Shown here piece by piece: positions 59,432 to 64,000 of a stretch of 64,000 nucleotides of DNA. The position numbers and the translations under genes were made by a program. The notes below the pieces were generated by a model that was not told the origin of the DNA, ran no database searches, and was given only the letters and a program-made list of their open reading frames with translations. Source of the stretch: Microbulbifer variabilis ATCC 700307 (lineage in GTDB: Bacteria; Pseudomonadota; Gammaproteobacteria; Pseudomonadales; Cellvibrionaceae); NCBI RefSeq assembly GCF_000380565.1, contig NZ_AQYJ01000028.1, positions 585,464 through 649,463 on the forward strand. Direction: 5' to 3'. Every line of letters begins with the position of its first letter. Position 1 is the stretch's first letter.

Positions 59432-60823
59432 ATGAACGGTATGATTGCAATGGCTTATCTCTTCTCTGCGGTGATGTTTATTTTAAGTCTCGGAGGCTTG
59501 TCAAGCCATGAGACAGCTCGTCGCGGAAATATTTATGGCATGGTGGGCATGGCAGTTGCCATAATTGCCACAATCTCAGGCGTGGCTACCGGAGCTTATT
59601 GGATGGTGGCTATCGCAATGGTTGTAGGAGCTGTGATAGGGCTCTCCCTGGCCAGGCGTGTCGCCATGACTCAAATGCCGCAAATGGTGGCATTGCTGCA
59701 TAGCTTTGTTGGCCTCGCTGCAGTGTTGATTGGTTGGGGGGGCTTCCTTGATCCTCGAATTACTCTGCACGGTGCTGCTCATGTTGTACACAGCACTGAA
59801 ATTTATCTCGGTGTTTTTATCGGTGCGATAACTCTCACTGGTTCTTTGGTTGCCTTCTGTAAGTTGCAGGGATTAGTTTCCGGCAAGCCATTAATGCTGC
59901 CAGCTCGTCACTGGTTGAACTTAATTGCAATCCTGGCCTGTATTGTATTGGGGATTTTATTTGTACCTGCAGATGTACATGCGGGGACGGTTATAAATCT
60001 CCTCCTGATGACTGCTATTGCGTTGCTATTGGGCATTCACCTTGTGGCGGCGATTGGCGGTGCCGACATGCCAGTGGTTATTTCCATGCTGAACAGCTAC
60101 TCAGGGTGGGCCGCAGCTGCGACGGGGTTCATGTTGGGCAATGACCTGCTGATTGTAGTGGGGGCTCTGGTTGGCTCTTCCGGTGCGATACTCAGCTATA
60201 TTATGTGTCGTGGTATGAACCGCTCCTTTATCAGTGTGATTCTCGGTGGATTTGGTTCAGATGGTGGTGAAGTTTCCGATGAGGAGGTTGATGGTGAGGT
60301 TATTGCGATTGACCAGCAAGAGCTTGCCGAGGAACTCAAGGCCGCTGATAGTATTATCATCGTGCCTGGGTTCGGAATGGCTGTTGCCCATGCGCAACAA
60401 GCAGTCAGTGACTTGACCGATCGCCTGCGCGGCATGGGTAAAATGGTACGCTTTGGTATTCACCCTGTCGCGGGACGCCTGCCTGGCCATATGAATGTTC
60501 TTCTCGCTGAGGCCAATGTGCCCTATGACATAGTGCTGGAAATGGATGAGATCAATCCGGATTTCCCCAGTACTGATCTGGTACTGGTTATAGGTGCTAA
60601 CGACACCGTAAACCCAGATGCGGTAGAAAAGCCGGGTTCTCCCATAGCCGGTATGCCGGTGCTAGAAGTATGGAAAGCTCACAGAGTTGTTGTACTAAAA
60701 CGCTCTATGGCATCGGGGTATGCGGGGGTTGCCAATCCACTCTTTTATAAAGAAAACGCACGAATGCTTTTTGGGGATGCGAAAGACAGTCTTCAAGGCG
60801 TGCTAGGCAGGGTCAGTGACTAA
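59432..60823 (+). CDS. pntB: NAD(P) transhydrogenase subunit beta
   Basis: A 463-residue beta subunit. About nine N-terminal membrane spans ([60 protein letters not shown]) are followed by NADP(H)-binding domain III with [54 protein letters not shown] and [18 protein letters not shown]. It forms the proton channel and NADP site with PntA. It has its own terminator downstream. Confidence 0.96.
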   Translation: MNGMIAMAYLFSAVMFILSLGGLSSHETARRGNIYGMVGMAVAIIATISGVATGAYWMVAIAMVVGAVIGLSLARRVAMTQMPQMVALLHSFVGLAAVLIGWGGFLDPRITLHGAAHVVHSTEIYLGVFIGAITLTGSLVAFCKLQGLVSGKPLMLPARHWLNLIAILACIVLGILFVPADVHAGTVINLLLMTAIALLLGIHLVAAIGGADMPVVISMLNSYSGWAAAATGFMLGNDLLIVVGALVGSSGAILSYIMCRGMNRSFISVILGGFGSDGGEVSDEEVDGEVIAIDQQELAEELKAADSIIIVPGFGMAVAHAQQAVSDLTDRLRGMGKMVRFGIHPVAGRLPGHMNVLLAEANVPYDIVLEMDEINPDFPSTDLVLVIGANDTVNPDAVEKPGSPIAGMPVLEVWKAHRVVVLKRSMASGYAGVANPLFYKENARMLFGDAKDSLQGVLGRVSD

Positions 60824-60871
60824 TCCTGATTCGTTGTTGGCCGGCTTTAGGAAAGCGTAAAAAATCCCTCC

Positions 60872-60920
60872 GGCTTGGAGGACTGGTGTCCAGGGACTAC
60901 AGTACCTCCAAGCCTCTTTT
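60872..60920 (+). terminator. Terminator after pntB
   Basis: GGCTTGGAGG (60872-60881) pairs with CCTCCAAGCC (60905-60914), followed by TCTTTT. A perfect 10-bp stem with a 23-base loop. Confidence 0.7.
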
Positions 60921-61036
60921 CTCACGGAAAGCTATTTATTTTCAGTAATAATTAGGCTATCGCTCGGCTTACTGATTAATGATAACCTCCAGTCCTTTGC
61001 ATATCTTCACGAAAAATAATAAGTGGGAGTCTGGGG

Positions 61037-62638
61037 ATGGGAATCCATTTGCATAAATTGGCCTTGGTGGGAGCTATTGCCCTTGGAGCCTTTGGGCTTG
61101 CGGCTTGTGGAAGTGGGAGTAGTGACTCGGAAGGGGGGGCTACTGGCGTGGAGAACCCTACTCCTGTTGGTGGCTCCTGGGAAAAGGGTAATTTTCTGCC
61201 AGTCTCAACTTTCACCGACCGTTGTGTTTCACCGCGTAGTGGCACTGATCCTATAACCGGATCTGCTTATGCTGATGTATTGGGCACACGCCAGGATGAA
61301 AATAACTGGCTGCGTTCAATGAGTAATGAACTCTATCTTTGGTATGACGAAATCGAAGATAAGGATCCTGCGAGATTTGATAGCTCTCTGACTTATTTTG
61401 AGGAGTTGCGAACATTCGCTTTAACCCCCTCTGGCCGAGAAAAAGATCGTTTTCACTTCACTGAGCCGACGAATGAATGGCTATCTCAAAGCGAGTCCGG
61501 GATATATATTGGCTATGGTGTGCAATGGGCATTGATATCGAGCGAACCGCCACGCAAAGCGCTAGTTGCTTACCTTGATCAGGAAGATAGCAGCCTGCCG
61601 GATGCCATTACTCGCGGCGCTGAAGTTATTAGTGTTGACGGCGTTGACTTGGCTAATGGTAGCGATGTCGATACATTGAATGAAGGCATGTGGCCCGCTA
61701 AATCAGGTGAGTCTCACGAGTTTAAAATACTACCTTTGGGTGCCTCTGACCCTGTGACAGTTACTTTAGTATCGGCCGAGGTTGAGTCAGATCCCGTGCA
61801 GCATGTGAAGGTGGAAACCACTGACTCTGATCGTAAAGTGGGTTATATGCTGTTTAATGACCATATTGCCAAGGCAGAGGGAGAATTGATTGATGCGATT
61901 ACTGAGCTTGAATCTGAAGGTATTGATGATCTGATTTTGGATCTTCGCTACAACGGTGGAGGCTACCTGGATATTGCGGCTGAATTAGCCTATATGATTG
62001 CTGGCGATAATAGTGTTGGGCAATCATTTGAACATATGCAGTTCAATGATCAACACCCAGAAATAAACCCAGTTACTGGGGCACCTCTTGATCCAACTCC
62101 ATTTCATACTTCTGCTTTGGGACTTGCTGATGATTCCTTAAAAGGATATCCGCTCCCGACCCTGAATCTCCCGCGATTATTTGTTTTGACTAGTGGTAAT
62201 ACATGTTCAGCCAGTGAAGCCATTATTAATGGATTGCGGGGAGTGGATGTGGAAGTAATCCAGATCGGTGAGACCACCTGTGGTAAGCCTTACGGTTTTT
62301 ATCCCCTAGATAATTGTGGCACTACTTATTTCACAATCCAGTTTTCTGGTGCCAATGCCAAGGGATTTGGTGAATATTCGGATGGATTTGTTCCTAATGG
62401 CCCATTTGGTACTGAAGCAGATTTACCAGGTTGTGAGGTGGACGACGATTTTGATCATTTATTGGGGGATGTGAATGAGGCGCGATTTGCTGCAGCGCTT
62501 AATTATATTGAGGGCGGTGACTGCGGTGATGTTGCGGTGAAAGCGTTCTCTGAATTTGGTACAAGCAATCGATTACTTGAATCAAATGTAAGTGTACCAA
62601 AAGAGATTTCTCGCAGTAACCGTATTATGGTGAGGTAA
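61037..62638 (+). CDS. S41-family (C-terminal processing) peptidase-like lipoprotein
   Basis: A 533-residue lipoprotein with lipobox GLAACGSGS (Cys at about residue 24) and a low-complexity Ser/Gly linker. A PDZ-like region (about 150-250, ITRGAEVISVDGVDLANG) precedes an S41 peptidase core: DDLILDLRYNGGGYLDIAAE, VLTSGNTCSASEAIINGLRG (Ser of the catalytic dyad in SASE) and GETTCGKPYGFYPLD (probable Lys). Extra Cys residues near the active site could form disulfides. It is likely an outer-membrane or periplasmic protease of unknown substrate. The next gene begins 2 bp after its stop. Confidence 0.86.
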   Translation: MGIHLHKLALVGAIALGAFGLAACGSGSSDSEGGATGVENPTPVGGSWEKGNFLPVSTFTDRCVSPRSGTDPITGSAYADVLGTRQDENNWLRSMSNELYLWYDEIEDKDPARFDSSLTYFEELRTFALTPSGREKDRFHFTEPTNEWLSQSESGIYIGYGVQWALISSEPPRKALVAYLDQEDSSLPDAITRGAEVISVDGVDLANGSDVDTLNEGMWPAKSGESHEFKILPLGASDPVTVTLVSAEVESDPVQHVKVETTDSDRKVGYMLFNDHIAKAEGELIDAITELESEGIDDLILDLRYNGGGYLDIAAELAYMIAGDNSVGQSFEHMQFNDQHPEINPVTGAPLDPTPFHTSALGLADDSLKGYPLPTLNLPRLFVLTSGNTCSASEAIINGLRGVDVEVIQIGETTCGKPYGFYPLDNCGTTYFTIQFSGANAKGFGEYSDGFVPNGPFGTEADLPGCEVDDDFDHLLGDVNEARFAAALNYIEGGDCGDVAVKAFSEFGTSNRLLESNVSVPKEISRSNRIMVR

Positions 62639-62640
62639 AA

Positions 62641-63018
62641 GTGAAAGCCTTGATTACAACAAAGTTACTATTAATCGCTCTAGTATGCTTAGGTTGTGGA
62701 GTTCAGCGGGTATCTGAAAGCCTTCAACCCGCTCTGATTGATGAGATGAGTCCACAAGCGCACAGTGAACTACAGCGAGTTGTTTCTCAGGCTATGGGAG
62801 GTATACAGGTAACTGTTGGAGTTGAGGCGCTTACTTATGAAAGCTTGCTGGTTGTTGAGCCTGGCCGTAAGCAAATGAGAAGTATTGGTCGTGAGTATAG
62901 CCGGCCAACTAAATTTCAGCTTGTTTCTGATGGAGATAGATGCTTGCTGGAGCGTCTTACTGATGGAAAACTATGGGAATTACAAGTTTCTTGTAAGTTA
63001 AAAAGTAATATTCAATAG
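62641..63018 (+). CDS. Small lipoprotein coupled to the S41 peptidase
   Basis: A 125-residue protein I do not recognise. It has a short signal peptide with a lipobox-like LVCLGCGVQR (Cys at about residue 19) and a mature part with predicted mixed secondary structure (GGIQVTVGVEALTYESLLVV, PTKFQLVSDGDRCLLERL) and two further Cys. Start GTG 62641 follows the peptidase stop by 2 bp with GGTGAGG upstream, so the two genes form an operon. A role as partner or regulator of the protease is inferred from coupling only. Confidence 0.65.
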   Translation: MKALITTKLLLIALVCLGCGVQRVSESLQPALIDEMSPQAHSELQRVVSQAMGGIQVTVGVEALTYESLLVVEPGRKQMRSIGREYSRPTKFQLVSDGDRCLLERLTDGKLWELQVSCKLKSNIQ

Positions 63019-63118
63019 CTGTAAATGAAGAAGGCAATGAGGTATAGCCTTCTCAATTTTCTATATTGTGCACCCAGTAATCAATAGTGCTTTTCTACTC
63101 CTCTGAAAATATATTTTC

Positions 63119-63166
63119 TTTTCCGTTTTCCGTTTTCCGTTTTCCGTTTTCCGTTTTCCGTTTTCC
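63119..63166. repeat. TTTTCCG heptamer tandem repeat
   Basis: Six exact copies of TTTTCCG plus a partial TTTTCC, with no mismatch, in the AT-rich non-coding gap 63019-63437. It starts 101 bp after the lipoprotein stop and ends about 270 bp before the next start codon. Perfect short tandem repeats of this kind are prone to slipped-strand length change. No gene is evident elsewhere in this 419-bp gap. Confidence 0.95.
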
Positions 63167-63437
63167 TTTCTTTCGCTATTTTTATAAGAAAGCAACTGGT
63201 TTGAATTCTTGGGGCGCTTAACAATTTGCCTCTTATTTTCTGCCCTGCAGTTATTGAAATTCTAGGATTTTTCTTTCAAATTGGTATAAATCTATTAATT
63301 TGATTTTATTTTGTGCAAGCTAAATGGTATTTTTATATTTTAGATTGAGATATATTGGCGCCAAACTTCAATCTGGATGTTCACCTGTTGGGAATTGCTA
63401 GGTGAAATAAGGCTTAAATAATCGGGGGCTGGAAGCC

Positions 63438-64000
63438 ATGCGCCGTCGCGATCTGAATCGTTTTGTACCATTCTCTGTATCTTGTTCCTTTTCTTTACTT
63501 TTCACTGCGTCAGTCTTCAGTAGTTGGTCTTATGCCGATAGTTTTGACTCTGATATGGATGGCATGCCTGATTACTGGGAGAGCGCTTATGGGTTGAATA
63601 TTTACTCAGCAGATGATGCCCTTACTAGTTTGGATATGGATACGCTCTCCAATTTGGCTGAGTTCCAACTTAGGACCAACCCAAGAAAAGAAGACACCGA
63701 TTTTGATGGTGTGCCAGATGGTTTGGATTTATGGCCACTAGACCCAAATAAGAACTGGGATCATGACGGTGACGGCATCCCCGCCTCCTGGGAAGTCAGC
63801 CGTGGTTTGAATGATGACGATGCTCAAGATGCAACTCAGGATAATGATTTTGATGGTCTCACCAATTTGCAGGAATACCAAGCAGGCACCCGAATAGATC
63901 TCAGTGACAGTGACTTTGACGGTATTAAAGATGGCGAAGATATCGCACCGCTAAATGCCGCTTATCGTTTTGATCATGACGGCGATGGCCTGCCGGAATT
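63438..64000 (+). CDS. Secreted protein with calcium-binding DxDxDG repeats (3' partial)
   Basis: An open frame from ATG 63438 to the window end (187 codons visible). A signal peptide (FVPFSVSCSFSLLFTASVFS) is followed by repeated Asp-rich loops of the thrombospondin type 3/dockerin-like pattern: DSDMDGMPDYWE, DTDFDGVPDGLD, DHDGDGIPASWE, DNDFDGLTNLQE, DSDFDGIKDGED and DHDGDGLPE. Such repeats bind calcium and typically form stalks in large secreted or surface proteins. The C-terminal part and hence the function are beyond the window. GGGG-CTGG-AAG precedes the ATG, a fair ribosome site. Confidence 0.85.
   Translation, partial: MRRRDLNRFVPFSVSCSFSLLFTASVFSSWSYADSFDSDMDGMPDYWESAYGLNIYSADDALTSLDMDTLSNLAEFQLRTNPRKEDTDFDGVPDGLDLWPLDPNKNWDHDGDGIPASWEVSRGLNDDDAQDATQDNDFDGLTNLQEYQAGTRIDLSDSDFDGIKDGEDIAPLNAAYRFDHDGDGLPE

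Overview
The window looks like chromosomal DNA of a marine gammaproteobacterium of the Cellvibrionales/Microbulbifer type. This is an inference. It rests on the Pseudomonas-like order grpE-dnaK-dnaJ-dapB-carA-carB-greA, a Pseudomonas-like Fur, a large curli locus and a NasS/NasT nitrate-assimilation cluster. No rRNA, tRNA, CRISPR array or complete insertion sequence was seen.

Region 1 (1-18.3 kb) is conserved housekeeping DNA: ratA (5' truncated), rnfH, bamE, fur, a PlsC-type acyltransferase, recN with a LexA box, grpE and dnaK behind recognisable heat-shock (sigma-32) promoters, dnaJ, a small helical periplasmic protein, dapB, a RimB-RimK fusion, a YfiR-like protein, carA, carB and greA. A 270-bp MITE-like element with 33-bp imperfect terminal inverted repeats sits between carA and carB.

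Region 2 (18.3-28.9 kb) is an expanded curli (functional amyloid) locus, all on the minus strand: csgD-like regulator, csgE, csgF, csgG, a csgB-like nucleator, then five larger curlin-repeat proteins. Coding is tight at the regulator/secretion end and separated by 0.5-0.8 kb non-coding gaps at the subunit end. Three of these gaps carry the same ~67-bp conserved element, spaced identically inside and located 250-400 bp upstream of a subunit gene. This shared element plus the chemically diverse set of amyloid subunits is the most notable feature of the window.

Region 3 (29.6-45.7 kb) is mixed accessory and envelope DNA: an unrecognised polytopic membrane protein, a possible overlapping small ORF, a membrane-anchored GDPD-like enzyme, a periplasmic metallo-beta-lactamase-fold protein, an RND efflux pump with its adaptor and divergent TetR regulator (paired operators visible), a GFA-type protein, an ABC-2 exporter, a SoxR gene divergent from a small ORF plus MFS exporter across a near-canonical SoxR box, a dienelactone hydrolase, a LysE exporter and a VOC protein. 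A decayed second copy of the VOC gene lies on the other side of lysE.

Region 4 (45.9-57.1 kb) is a nitrate-assimilation cluster on the minus strand: nasT (ANTAR antiterminator), nasS (nitrate sensor), a nitrate/nitrite MFS transporter, a PP2C phosphatase-Ser/Thr kinase fusion, nirB, nirD and nasA. The transporter has a leader with two hairpins and a terminator with an eight-U tail, as expected for NasT control. Region 5 (57.9-64 kb) holds pntA-pntB, an S41 peptidase-like lipoprotein, a small lipoprotein, a TTTTCCG heptamer tandem repeat, and the start of a secreted protein with calcium-binding-type DxDxDG repeats cut by the window end.
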